Origin: Lentisphaerota bacterium
GTDB lineage: Bacteria; Verrucomicrobiota; Lentisphaeria; Victivallales; Victivallaceae
Direction: 5' to 3'
NCBI GenBank assembly: GCA_015061685.1
Contig: SUWD01000027.1
Location: forward strand, 1 to 33,362
DNA: 33,362 bases
In this document: one piece after another, positions 24,118 to 31,490 of the stretch
How positions within the stretch are numbered: position 1 is the first letter of the stretch
How the letters are laid out: each line of letters opens with the position of its first letter
Notes under the pieces: generated by a model
Told to the model about the DNA's origin: nothing
The model's input: the letters and a program-made list of their open reading frames with translations, nothing else
The model's database searches: none
Position numbers and translations under genes: made by a program

Positions 24118-24125
24118 TTACCTTC

Positions 24126-24770
24126 TTACTCCGGAAGCAAAATGGCGGTCAATTCTGAAAAGCTATCCACTTCAAAATCCGGCACCGTTTCTCCCTTGTT
24201 CCCGATTCCGAAACGGCAGAATACCGATCTCATTCCGGCATTGGCAGCGGCATTGATATCGGTGTGATTGTCGCCGATGACGAAAGAATTTTCCGGAGAG
24301 GCGTGGTATTTGGTTAACAGATGGAGCAACGCATCCGGAGCAGGTTTCAGAGGGAATCCGGAACCGCCGCCGATATTTTCAGTCAACAGCGGCAGGATCC
24401 CCAATCCGGCAAGGATCTTTTCCGTAACTTCCTGCGGCTTGTTGCTCACCACCGTCAGCAGATATCCGGCATCACGGAGATGGTGCAACGTATCGGCAAC
24501 CCCGCAATAAAGTGTGGTATTGTGCAGCGGATCGGCGGCATAATGGACGATCATGCGTTTGACCGCTTCATCAATGGAAACCGGAAGAACTTCATTTTTG
24601 AAGCTTCTTTCCAGCAGCTTTTTCGCTCCGTCTCCGACAAAGGTGGTGATCAATTTTTCATCCAGCGGAGGCAACCCGAAGTCTTTCCGGAGCAGATTTA
24701 CCGAATTGGCTATGCCGCCAACGGAATCGATCAGCGTACCGTCCAGATCAAAGACCAGTAATTTATTCAT
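24126..24770 (-). CDS. HAD phosphatase, phosphoglycolate-phosphatase-like
   Basis: A 214-aa cytoplasmic HAD-superfamily hydrolase. Motif I is FDLDGTLID with nucleophile Asp8 and Asp10, motif II VVSNK, motif III around PLKPAPDALL, and motif IV GDNHTDI. The alpha-helical cap between motifs I and II is of the subclass I type found in Gph and related sugar-phosphate phosphatases. The substrate cannot be fixed from sequence. It is 14 bp after the ASRT-like gene on the same strand. Confidence 0.9.
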   Translation of the reverse strand: MNKLLVFDLDGTLIDSVGGIANSVNLLRKDFGLPPLDEKLITTFVGDGAKKLLERSFKNEVLPVSIDEAVKRMIVHYAADPLHNTTLYCGVADTLHHLRDAGYLLTVVSNKPQEVTEKILAGLGILPLLTENIGGGSGFPLKPAPDALLHLLTKYHASPENSFVIGDNHTDINAAANAGMRSVFCRFGIGNKGETVPDFEVDSFSELTAILLPE

Positions 24771-24784
24771 GGCAGCTTATCCTG

Positions 24785-25153
24785 TCACTCCGCAAAGCCG
24801 ACACCAACATAATAGGACATGGCATTCTGCGTGGTGTCCAGTCTGCCGAATTGACAGACGATCGGCAATTCAGAGGTGATCCGCAAGGCGTACTGGGTCA
24901 GCAGCGGAATTTCCACCCCGTCCATATCCGAGGGCAGATCCAGCCGCAAAGAAACCACTTTTTCCGCCGGGGCGGTAACTTTGATCCCCTTGATCGGTTC
25001 ACGGTCGCTGAAATAAACATCGATCGTCACCGGAGAATCCTTTTCTGCTGTGTTGAAAAGCATCAATGCTTCATGGGCGACCATGCCGCCGTTATCGACC
25101 TTTTCAGGCAGATAGCCGTCGGCGAAATACCAAACTTTTTTACCACCTTGCAT
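24785..25153 (-). CDS. ASRT-family protein (sensory-rhodopsin-transducer fold)
   Basis: A 122-aa soluble protein. KKVWYFADGYLPEK, HEALMLFNT, IDVYFSDREPIKGIKV, LPIVCQFGRLDT and NAMSYYVGVGF match the Anabaena sensory rhodopsin transducer family (Pfam ASRT). Family members form small beta-sandwich tetramers, and distant ones occur in bacteria without rhodopsins, where a carbohydrate-binding role has been suggested. No rhodopsin gene is seen here. The neighbours are a GH36-like enzyme and esterases, which supports a sugar-related role. ATG 25153 is chosen since GGAG lies 8 bases upstream. A longer frame to 25249 runs into an F1 repeat. Confidence 0.85.
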   Translation of the reverse strand: MQGGKKVWYFADGYLPEKVDNGGMVAHEALMLFNTAEKDSPVTIDVYFSDREPIKGIKVTAPAEKVVSLRLDLPSDMDGVEIPLLTQYALRITSELPIVCQFGRLDTTQNAMSYYVGVGFAE

Positions 25154-25180
25154 CTTTTTTTCTCCTTTTTTTTGTCGGCT

Positions 25181-25380
25181 TTTGCTCCATGCGGCAGTCA
25201 GTGCAGCTCGCTCCGCTCGATAAGCTGTGGTACGGACTTTTACGGACATGTACGGACACTTACGGACAGCTGGGGATAGCCGGCTGTCTGCGGATGTTTC
25301 GCCGCTTATGGCGGCGACAAGCGTTCCGCCGCTTGATCACGTCTCCGTACGACGGAGGGCGGGATTTTTATTATTTTTTT
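25181..25380 (+). repeat. F1 intergenic repeat, copy c with TACGGAC array
   Basis: Blocks in order are TTTTGCTCCATGCGGCAG, CTCGCTCCGCTCGATAAGC, four TACGGAC units at 25231, 25241, 25251 and 25261 (exact 10-bp period), AGCTGGGGATAGCCGGCTGT, then GATGTTTCGCCGC with GC-rich hairpins. It closes with the hairpin CTCCGT-ACG-ACGGAG (25343-25357) and a T-rich end. It lies between the ASRT and GH36-like genes but reads on the opposite strand. Confidence 0.8.
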
Positions 25381-25400
25381 TACCGGCTTTTGCTCCATCC

Positions 25401-25523
25401 GGTGGATGCAGTGTGAGGCCAGGTCGCAGGTAAATCGAGGCAACGTTGATGGAGTGTACTTAACGTACTCGACATCGACGGTGTCCGCAGATTTGCCAAG
25501 AGATTGCCCGCACTGCATCCACC
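25401..25523 (+). repeat. F2 core copy C with perfect 13-bp ends
   Basis: This 123-bp copy is the foldback core alone. Its ends GGTGGATGCAGTG (25401-25413) and CACTGCATCCACC (25511-25523) are perfect inverted repeats. The inner stem differs from copy A: here CGTTGATG pairs with CATCGACG where copy A has GCGGATG with CGTCCGC. The pairing is thus kept while the bases change. It lies 8 bp from the stop of the GH36-like gene. Confidence 0.85.
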
Positions 25524-25531
25524 GCAATTTT

Positions 25532-27157
25532 TTACCTGATGACGGCAGACCCGGCAACCGGTATGAATTCTCCGTCAAAAGCATTACATTCAGCATCGAC
25601 AGTATTTTCGCCTTTCACCGGCAGGATCTGTGAAGAAAGGTTCAAAACCCAAGTCGGCTTGCCGTCATCGGCCAGACATTCATTGAGTCTGCCGTGATCC
25701 ACCACAATGACCATGCGTTCTTTCTCGTTTTCAACGATCCCGGCGGCAATGTCGGAGACGCCGAAAAGGAAGTGCCAGTTGCCGTGATTTATCAATTCAC
25801 GGTGTTCGTTGTACATGTCAATATAGTAACGGATGATCCGTTTTTCCGTATCGGTCAATCTGGTCAGATCCATGGAGATCATGGGGACAGCGGCGAGCAT
25901 AGCCATCATGTGGCGGGCGACATTTTCACTGGTTTCACCGAAAGGCCAGTAGGCTGGGTCGGCGTGTACCGGAGCGAGATTGCCGATGCCGAGCCGCAAT
26001 TCCACGATCCTGCCGAAATTGGCATACCAGTTGAAAGGCACATCACCGGCACGGAACTGCGTGGCATATTTCAGCGTTGCCGGAGTGGAATAGCTCTGAC
26101 GGAATTCGATCAATGCTTCCGGGTTATCCTCTTTCAAAGCTCCGGTCAGATCGGCGACCAGTTTTTCCGTAGCTCTGGCATTGGGGGTGTCGATACTGGG
26201 CGGCACGATGTCGATGAAGTCGATTTTAAGTCCGTCAAGTTTGTAATCAGCCGCAAGAGCCCGGAGTTTCTTGACCAGCGGAGCGAAGTCGGCTTTGTTG
26301 ACATCCATTTTGTCGTAGCCCTCGATCGGCTTGTTGATGGTCATACCGGGGTTGTCCTGATAGAGTTTGGATTTGAAACCCCAGAGGTGCGGAGCGACCC
26401 AGACCATATATTTCATGCCGGAATCCTGGATGCGTTTGACATGGTTCCGGAAATCGGGGAATTTTTTCGTGGAAATTTCCCAGTCACCGATCATCTCGTA
26501 CCATGTGACGATGGTTTCGGGGGAGACCCGTTTCATATCGTCGTAACACCATCCGTCATCGACGATCAGGGTGGTGAAACCGAGTTCTTTGGCGATGGGG
26601 CAGGTTTTCTCCACGAAATCCTGGGTGACGGCGCCGTGGACGGCGTACCATGTGCAGTAAACCGGATCCCGGGTGGCGGCAGGGTAGGAATATTCCGGCA
26701 GATTGAGAGCGTTTCTCCAATCGGCAAGGCTCTGCTGCCACTGGATATTGCGGCAATCGAGGATCAGGTCGAAGTTTTCAGTTTCGTCACAGAGCGTGAT
26801 GGTGCAGGTGATATCGTAAGTACCGAGTTCCTGATTGACTTCATAGCGGATCCTGGTATCGTCCTGCAAATTGGTTGAGCCGAAAGAACCCCGGTTGAGA
26901 CCGGCGGTGTTGAGTGCGGCGATGAAAGGGAAGTTGCGGTGGGCGCCGGAATCCGATTCAAAAACCCACGGCAAATTGCGTTTTTCCGGTCCGGGAGTCA
27001 GGGAATTGACCCAGATTTCGTGGACATCGGAGATGGGAATACTGGTTTTGGCGACAACTTTGTCCGCACCTTTGACCGGTTCGACGGTGATTCTGGTGTA
27101 ATCGCCGGTTTTGGCGAATTGCCGGACGCTTCCGTCGGAAAAGGTTAATTTGATCAT
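25532..27157 (-). CDS. GH36-like alpha-galactosidase (clan GH-D)
   Basis: A 541-aa glycoside hydrolase without a visible signal peptide. An N-terminal beta-rich part (about 1-150) precedes a TIM barrel with clan GH-D marks: LIVDDGWCYDD (about 197-207), WEISTKKFPDF, MKYMVWVAPHLWG and YKLDGLKIDFID. By position, Asp313 in KIDF is the predicted nucleophile and Asp372 in FRAGDVPFNW a candidate acid/base. Release of terminal alpha-galactose is the family expectation, but the substrate is not certain. The ATG is preceded by AAGGAT. Repeats of F1 and F2 lie on both sides. Confidence 0.8.
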   Translation of the reverse strand: MIKLTFSDGSVRQFAKTGDYTRITVEPVKGADKVVAKTSIPISDVHEIWVNSLTPGPEKRNLPWVFESDSGAHRNFPFIAALNTAGLNRGSFGSTNLQDDTRIRYEVNQELGTYDITCTITLCDETENFDLILDCRNIQWQQSLADWRNALNLPEYSYPAATRDPVYCTWYAVHGAVTQDFVEKTCPIAKELGFTTLIVDDGWCYDDMKRVSPETIVTWYEMIGDWEISTKKFPDFRNHVKRIQDSGMKYMVWVAPHLWGFKSKLYQDNPGMTINKPIEGYDKMDVNKADFAPLVKKLRALAADYKLDGLKIDFIDIVPPSIDTPNARATEKLVADLTGALKEDNPEALIEFRQSYSTPATLKYATQFRAGDVPFNWYANFGRIVELRLGIGNLAPVHADPAYWPFGETSENVARHMMAMLAAVPMISMDLTRLTDTEKRIIRYYIDMYNEHRELINHGNWHFLFGVSDIAAGIVENEKERMVIVVDHGRLNECLADDGKPTWVLNLSSQILPVKGENTVDAECNAFDGEFIPVAGSAVIR

Positions 27158-27196
27158 AGTTTTTTATCCTTTTATTAAAGTTGGTTGTTTTTTTAA

Positions 27197-27502
27197 TTTT
27201 GCTCCCTGCGGCAGTTTGTGCAGCCCGCTCCGCCAGATAAGCTGTGGAACGGACTTTTACGGACTTTTACGGACACTTACGGACAACTCCGGGGATAGCC
27301 GGCTGTCTGTATGGCTCTGATCCATGCTGCCTCTCGCTCACTCGTCATGCAAGTAAGTTGCATGACATCGCTTACGGCAGGTGGTGTCGCCTTGCAGCGA
27401 CCTTACCGCCTGCGGCAGATGTTTCGCCGCTTATGGCGGCGACAAGCGTTCCGCCGCTTGACCACGTCTCCGTACGACGGAGGGCGAGATTTTTTTGTTT
27501 TT
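27197..27502 (+). repeat. F1 intergenic repeat, copy d with TACGGAC array
   Basis: The longest F1 copy with an array. It has TTTTGCTCCCTGCGGCAG, CGCTCCGCCAGATAAGC, units at 27248 (AACGGAC), 27258, 27268 and 27278 (TACGGAC) with an exact 10-bp period, and CCGGGGATAGCCGGCTGTCT. A TCATGCAA/TTGCATGA hairpin (27347-27366) follows, then GGCAGGTGGTGTCGCC, the GATGTTTCGCC block, and the CTCCGT-ACG-ACGGAG hairpin (27468-27482) with a T-tract. Copy b shares the second hairpin module, while copy c lacks it. Confidence 0.8.
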
Positions 27503-28321
27503 TTATCTTAATACATACCTTTCGCATTTGTCCGGGATCACAGTATTCAATCTCCCCTCCATAAACTCCACGATATCATCAAATGCTTCCAACTGCCCTT
27601 TGCGTTTCAACTCATAGAAAAATCCGTGTTCCATGTTGCGGTACATTTTCCACTGGGAATTGATTCCCCAGCGTTTGTGCTGATGTACCGTTTCCAAAGT
27701 TAATTCCGGGAAAAACATGTTTTCCAGCTCCGCTTCCAGAAAGAAGATCGGCGGATTGTCAGCGGAAATCCAGTTTTTCAGCGAGAGTTTTTCATAAACT
27801 TCCGGGTCTTTTTCGTATGATACTCCGGCAATGCTCTGCAGCATGTTTCTCACCGAAGTCATCATCTCATCCCACGGGAGAAATGAGTACGGAGTAGCCT
27901 GCAATATTCCGGCATAAGGCTTGATCCACTTTTCCGGCATTTCCAGCGTGGAACAGAGGATCATTGATGCCAGATGTGCTCCGGCTGATTCGCCGTAAAC
28001 GAAAATTTCCGGTTTTCTGCCCTGCTGCAAAAGGTAATCCGCAAAGATCATATACCCGGTACGGACATCTTTGATCTGTTCAAAAGCATCTTTGGCATTG
28101 AGCCGGTATCCGGTGGAAGCAACCGTATAGCCGAGAGCGGCAAATGCCGCCATGATCTGATGGAATTTATCCCGGTGTCCCGCCCGCCAGCCGCCGCCGT
28201 GGACGATGAAAAGAGTCTTTTCTTTGCGTGGAACTCCCGGAAGCGGTTCAAAAATATCCAACGCCCGGTTCTGGATGATGGGATTATCAAAGTAGATGGA
28301 TGTGTAAGTGTAAGTTGCCAT
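27503..28321 (-). CDS. Alpha/beta hydrolase, esterase (BD-FAE-like)
   Basis: A 272-aa cytoplasmic alpha/beta-hydrolase. The oxyanion motif is HGGGW (41-45), the nucleophile elbow GESAG has Ser112, and EHGFF near residue 240 carries the likely catalytic His. The sequence is of the carboxylesterase / feruloyl-esterase-like group seen in polysaccharide loci. The next upstream gene, an SGNH esterase, ends 3 bp before its start, so the two may act on the same acylated glycan. Confidence 0.87.
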   Translation of the reverse strand: MATYTYTSIYFDNPIIQNRALDIFEPLPGVPRKEKTLFIVHGGGWRAGHRDKFHQIMAAFAALGYTVASTGYRLNAKDAFEQIKDVRTGYMIFADYLLQQGRKPEIFVYGESAGAHLASMILCSTLEMPEKWIKPYAGILQATPYSFLPWDEMMTSVRNMLQSIAGVSYEKDPEVYEKLSLKNWISADNPPIFFLEAELENMFFPELTLETVHQHKRWGINSQWKMYRNMEHGFFYELKRKGQLEAFDDIVEFMEGRLNTVIPDKCERYVLR

Positions 28322-28324
28322 ATC

Positions 28325-29416
28325 TTAAAGAACCTTTTTCAATATTTTTTCCATTTTTCCGGCGATGACAAAGAATCCCAGATCGGTCTGGTGTATTCCG
28401 TCAACGGCGAATTCGTGCCAATCTTTCCCGGCGATTTTTCCGCCGTGGATGAAGTGGATATTTTTATCACCGGCTTTTCTTCTTTTCCGCACCACACTTT
28501 GCTGGAAGCGAGCGGATTCAGCGAGATATCCCACCTGGATATCCGGCGAAGAAGTGAGGGAGATTTCCCGGTTGAAACGCAAACTCGACATGACGAAAAT
28601 CGGGGTTTGCGGATGTTTTTCCCGGAGGATGTCGATGAATTGCTCCAAAGTCGCCCTGATTCCTTCGGGGAAGGCATTGGGTTCATAATCAAGCACATAA
28701 CATGCCGGATCGGGGATATTTGCCAGATGCTGTGCCACTTCCGGTTCGCCTCTGCCATTGCCGGAAAATCCGAAGTTGTACGCTTCCAGATTGAAGCGTC
28801 TGCTCAAAATATTGGTGTAAGCCATTCCCGGACGGGAGGCACAGCCTCCCTGGGTGATACTGGTTCCGTAGAAGACCATTTTTTTATTGTTTTTCCACGG
28901 GGCGGGGGGGAGGATCTCTGCATCCTTATCGACGCCGATAAGCAGAGATTCAATGCCGCTGTAAAGGGGGAAATTGATGGTGAAATTCTGCATATTTCCG
29001 GGCAGGGCGTAATCGTTGAGTTTGCTGACAAATTCATCCGCTTCCCCGGCACACCGGCTGGTTCCGAGCATGAAAGATTTTCCCGGTTCGCCGATATAGA
29101 GGTCAAATCCGCACGATCCGACATCGGGCATGTGATCCATGTGGCACGACTGCTGCAATTTGACTTTGACCCAGATTCTGGTGGTATTGCTGCGGAAATC
29201 GATCCTCCCTCCGGCGGTGTGCATGGCAAGAATGTTGACCGCTTTGGACAATGCGGGATCATCCGGCAGTCTCCGCAAAGTTTCACCGGCACTGCAAAAG
29301 GCGAATCCTCCGAGGCGAATCCCCTCTGTGGAAATGGGGATATAACGCAGACCCTCATCGGAATTGTTGTTGACCGCCATATTGCGGTCATATTTTTCAG
29401 CGGCATTTTTCTTCAT
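28325..29416 (-). CDS. SGNH/GDSL hydrolase with GxDLY-type N-terminal domain
   Basis: A 363-aa protein without a signal peptide. The N-terminal beta-sandwich (about 20-170) has the GFDLYIGEPG segment of the GxDLY domain. The C-terminal SGNH hydrolase has YGTSITQGG with nucleophile Ser186, FGFSGNGRGEPEVA, and VDGIHQTDLGF with Asp and His near residues 336-339. This two-domain form is known for carbohydrate esterases. GAGGTG lies 7 bases before the ATG. It follows the YfcE-like gene by 4 bp. Confidence 0.88.
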   Translation of the reverse strand: MKKNAAEKYDRNMAVNNNSDEGLRYIPISTEGIRLGGFAFCSAGETLRRLPDDPALSKAVNILAMHTAGGRIDFRSNTTRIWVKVKLQQSCHMDHMPDVGSCGFDLYIGEPGKSFMLGTSRCAGEADEFVSKLNDYALPGNMQNFTINFPLYSGIESLLIGVDKDAEILPPAPWKNNKKMVFYGTSITQGGCASRPGMAYTNILSRRFNLEAYNFGFSGNGRGEPEVAQHLANIPDPACYVLDYEPNAFPEGIRATLEQFIDILREKHPQTPIFVMSSLRFNREISLTSSPDIQVGYLAESARFQQSVVRKRRKAGDKNIHFIHGGKIAGKDWHEFAVDGIHQTDLGFFVIAGKMEKILKKVL

Positions 29417-29420
29417 GATT

Positions 29421-29972
29421 TCACCTCAAAGCCGGAAACTCTTTTCCGGTTTCCAATTCAAGAACGCTTAATTTTTCTCCGTCAAAGATCCCGAATGTCC
29501 GGACGATGGTATTTTTCGGCAGCGAGATCGAGCCGGGGTTGAATATGGTCATGCCGTTATCCAGAATTTTATTTACGGCGATATGGGTATGTCCGTGAGC
29601 GATGACGGTATTTGCCGGGACAGATGGCAGATTATTTTCGTTCCAGAGGTGTCCGTGGGTGAGGAAGAAGCGTTTTTCGCCGCAGATCAGCTCTGAAAAG
29701 TCTGCCATTACGGGGAATTCCAGCATCATCTGATCTACTTCGGCGTCGCAGTTTCCCCGGACGGCGATGATGTATTCTTTTCTTTCGTTGAGGATTTTGG
29801 CAACTTTCTGCGGATCGTAGAGGTTGGGGACACCATTGCGGGGGCCGTGATAGAGGATATCCCCCAGTATGACGAGGCGGTCGATCTGCATTTTATCGGC
29901 ATGGTCGAGGGCTTTTTTCAAGGTGGCGGCCATACCGTGGATATCGGAGATGAACATGATTTTCGGCATCAT
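29421..29972 (-). CDS. yfcE: YfcE-type metallophosphodiesterase
   Basis: A 183-aa calcineurin-like phosphoesterase. Metal-binding motifs are in order: SDIHG (about 9-13), LGDILYHGPR, RGNCDAE, THGH and AHGHTH. This set and the length match YfcE, a manganese-dependent phosphodiesterase of unknown natural substrate. Two adjacent ATG codons (29972 and 29969) overlap the stop of the HD gene, so the genes are translationally coupled. Confidence 0.9.
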   Translation of the reverse strand: MMPKIMFISDIHGMAATLKKALDHADKMQIDRLVILGDILYHGPRNGVPNLYDPQKVAKILNERKEYIIAVRGNCDAEVDQMMLEFPVMADFSELICGEKRFFLTHGHLWNENNLPSVPANTVIAHGHTHIAVNKILDNGMTIFNPGSISLPKNTIVRTFGIFDGEKLSVLELETGKEFPALR

Positions 29973-30625
29973 AAAATGTCCTTAAGTTTGATTTCCTGGT
30001 CCAGCTTTTCAAAGAAAGCTTCCATGAAAGAAGCTCTTTCAACGGCGATTTTTCTTCCGGCACTGCTTCGCATTTTCCGGGGCAGGTAACGCAATTTGAC
30101 CAGATATTCCCGGTAGGCGGTGTCATTTTTGGAATAAGCTTCGGAAGAGAGAGCTTCTTCCTGCGAATTGTGCAGTCTGGCATTTTCGTGTCCGGCAAAA
30201 AGGAATGCCCTGCCGATACCGACCGCCCCTAATGAATCAAGTTTGTCGGCGTCAAAGACCAGATCGGCTTCGATACTGCCCGGTTCGTCATTGGAGCGGA
30301 AACGGTGGGTGCGGACAGCTTCGGCGACTTTGGGGATGATATCATCCGGGAATCCGCACTTTTTCAGGAGATCCGGCACCATTTCAGCTCCCATTGCGGC
30401 GTGGCACTTTGTCCCCCGGCTTTTCTCCTCCTCCGGGCGGGCGATATCGTGAAGCAAGGCGGCGAGCAGGACGATTTCTTTATCGGCGTCGGGGTGGGAA
30501 TCCAGCAGCAGTTTGGCATTGCCGATGACTCTTATTGTATGGTCGAAGTCATGGCAGGAGCCGGAATTTTCCAATTTATTTTTCACCAGTTCAAAGAGGT
30601 GATCGCAGTTGCCGTGAAAAATCAT
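29969..30625 (-). CDS. HD-domain hydrolase, YedJ-like
   Basis: A 218-aa HD-superfamily protein. Metal ligands lie in HDFDHTIRV (about 25-33), LLHDIARPEEE (about 57-67), a second His pair in VRTHRFR, and the late Asp in FDADKLDSLGAVGIGRAF. The DADKLD motif is typical of the YedJ-like group, likely phosphohydrolases of nucleotides or related compounds. It heads the HD, YfcE, SGNH and esterase run. Only a weak AGGAC precedes the ATG. The upstream DNA is an F2 remnant. Confidence 0.85.
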   Translation of the reverse strand: MIFHGNCDHLFELVKNKLENSGSCHDFDHTIRVIGNAKLLLDSHPDADKEIVLLAALLHDIARPEEEKSRGTKCHAAMGAEMVPDLLKKCGFPDDIIPKVAEAVRTHRFRSNDEPGSIEADLVFDADKLDSLGAVGIGRAFLFAGHENARLHNSQEEALSSEAYSKNDTAYREYLVKLRYLPRKMRSSAGRKIAVERASFMEAFFEKLDQEIKLKDIL

Positions 30626-30627
30626 CT

Positions 30628-30717
30628 GGTAATGTCCTGAATTTTACGAAAATATGTACCCGACATCGGCGGTGTCAGCCGATTTGCCAAAAGATTACCC
30701 GCAGTGCGTCAGTGCAG
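30628..30717 (+). repeat. F2 remnant, copy D
   Basis: The left end block (GGTAATGTCCTGAATTTTAC) is joined directly to the right arm of the core (GTACCCGACATCGGCGGTGT, then CGATTTGCCAAAAGATTACC and CGCAGTGCGTC). The left arm is deleted. The copy sits directly before the HD start codon, between it and the DtxR stop. Confidence 0.7.
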
Positions 30718-30739
30718 GTCGGATTTGTCTTGAAATTCT

Positions 30740-31432
30740 TCACTTTATTACCCTTACCCAGATATATTTTGCATCTCCGGTACGCAGAGACAACTGGGTA
30801 TCCATCAATTTTATCCGGATAAGGTCTCCGAAAGGTGCCGTCCCCTCATACTGCAATATCGCTCCGGGTACGATCCCCATATCGGCAAATTTTTTGATTC
30901 CCCGGAGATTTTCGGAAATATAGACCAATTCGGCTGGATGATTTTTTTTCAGTTTGTCCAGCGAGATCAGCGAATTCCCGGAATCCGGCTTGATTTGCGG
31001 CATGGTTTCGTTGAGATACGCCCTTAATCCGGCACAATCCTCTCTTTCTTCGACCGCTTCGATCAAGGCGGTCATCCGGGAAGTTATCGGCTCCTGAATG
31101 ACGTGTTCGATCCGGCAGGCGGCGGCATCGGCTTCTTCGGGATCGACCTTGAGCAAATTGGCGAGGAATCTCCGCAGAGCCTGATGGCGGCGGAGGATGA
31201 CTGCTGCTTTGGCGGCACCTGATTCGGTCAGTTTCACCGGGGTGTGCGAGCGGTAAATCAGCAGTCCTCTGGCGGCAAGAGCCTGCAGGGCATTGGTTAC
31301 CGACGGCATGGAAACGCCGAGTTTACGGGCGATGTCTTTGGTATGGGCGTGTTCATTTTCTTCGATGATTTCCGCGATAGCTTCGAGGTAGTCTTCCAGA
31401 CTGCTGGAGATAGGCAGGTTATTTTTGATCAT
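30740..31432 (-). CDS. DtxR/MntR-family metal-dependent repressor
   Basis: A 230-aa regulator. A winged helix (about 10-70, TKDIARKLGVSMPSVTNALQ) is followed by the dimerisation domain with metal ligands (LRRHQALRRFL, EADAAACRIEHVI) and a C-terminal SH3/FeoA-like domain (about 155-229). Such proteins sense Mn or Fe and repress uptake genes. A 20-bp near-perfect palindrome in its own promoter suggests autoregulation. No metal transporter lies in the window, so the targets are elsewhere. Confidence 0.93.
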   Translation of the reverse strand: MIKNNLPISSSLEDYLEAIAEIIEENEHAHTKDIARKLGVSMPSVTNALQALAARGLLIYRSHTPVKLTESGAAKAAVILRRHQALRRFLANLLKVDPEEADAAACRIEHVIQEPITSRMTALIEAVEEREDCAGLRAYLNETMPQIKPDSGNSLISLDKLKKNHPAELVYISENLRGIKKFADMGIVPGAILQYEGTAPFGDLIRIKLMDTQLSLRTGDAKYIWVRVIK

Positions 31433-31461
31433 TATTCACCGTATTGACAGTTATTACTTTT

Positions 31462-31490
31462 TTTATATTACGATCATAATATACAGTCAA
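31462..31490 (-). promoter_or_regulatory. Promoter of the DtxR-like gene
   Basis: On the minus strand TTGACT (31485-31490) is followed after 17 bp by TATAAA (31462-31467), a strong sigma70-type match about 30 bases before the ATG. The -35 hexamer overlaps the stop of the upstream lactonase gene. Confidence 0.7.
31464..31483. promoter_or_regulatory. Palindromic operator, probable DtxR-family site
   Basis: TATATTACGA and TCATAATATA form a 20-bp palindrome around GATC with one mismatched pair. It covers the spacer and part of the -10 hexamer of the regulator's promoter. DtxR-family proteins bind palindromes of about this length, so it is a good candidate for self-repression. Confidence 0.55.

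Noticed and set aside
25154..25249. Longer N-terminus for the ASRT-like protein
   Set aside because: These codons are F1 repeat DNA and poly-A tract. The start at 25153 has a good ribosome site and family-like length.
25231..25267. CRISPR-like array
   Set aside because: Units of 7-8 bp at 10-bp spacing are far too short for repeats and spacers, and no cas gene is present.
25694..26878. 394-codon open frame antisense to the GH36-like gene
   Set aside because: Shadow frame. The minus-strand protein has catalytic motifs in order, and this one has none.
28160..29542. 460-codon open frame antisense to SGNH and YfcE-like genes
   Set aside because: It crosses three real gene boundaries on the other strand and has no recognisable domain.
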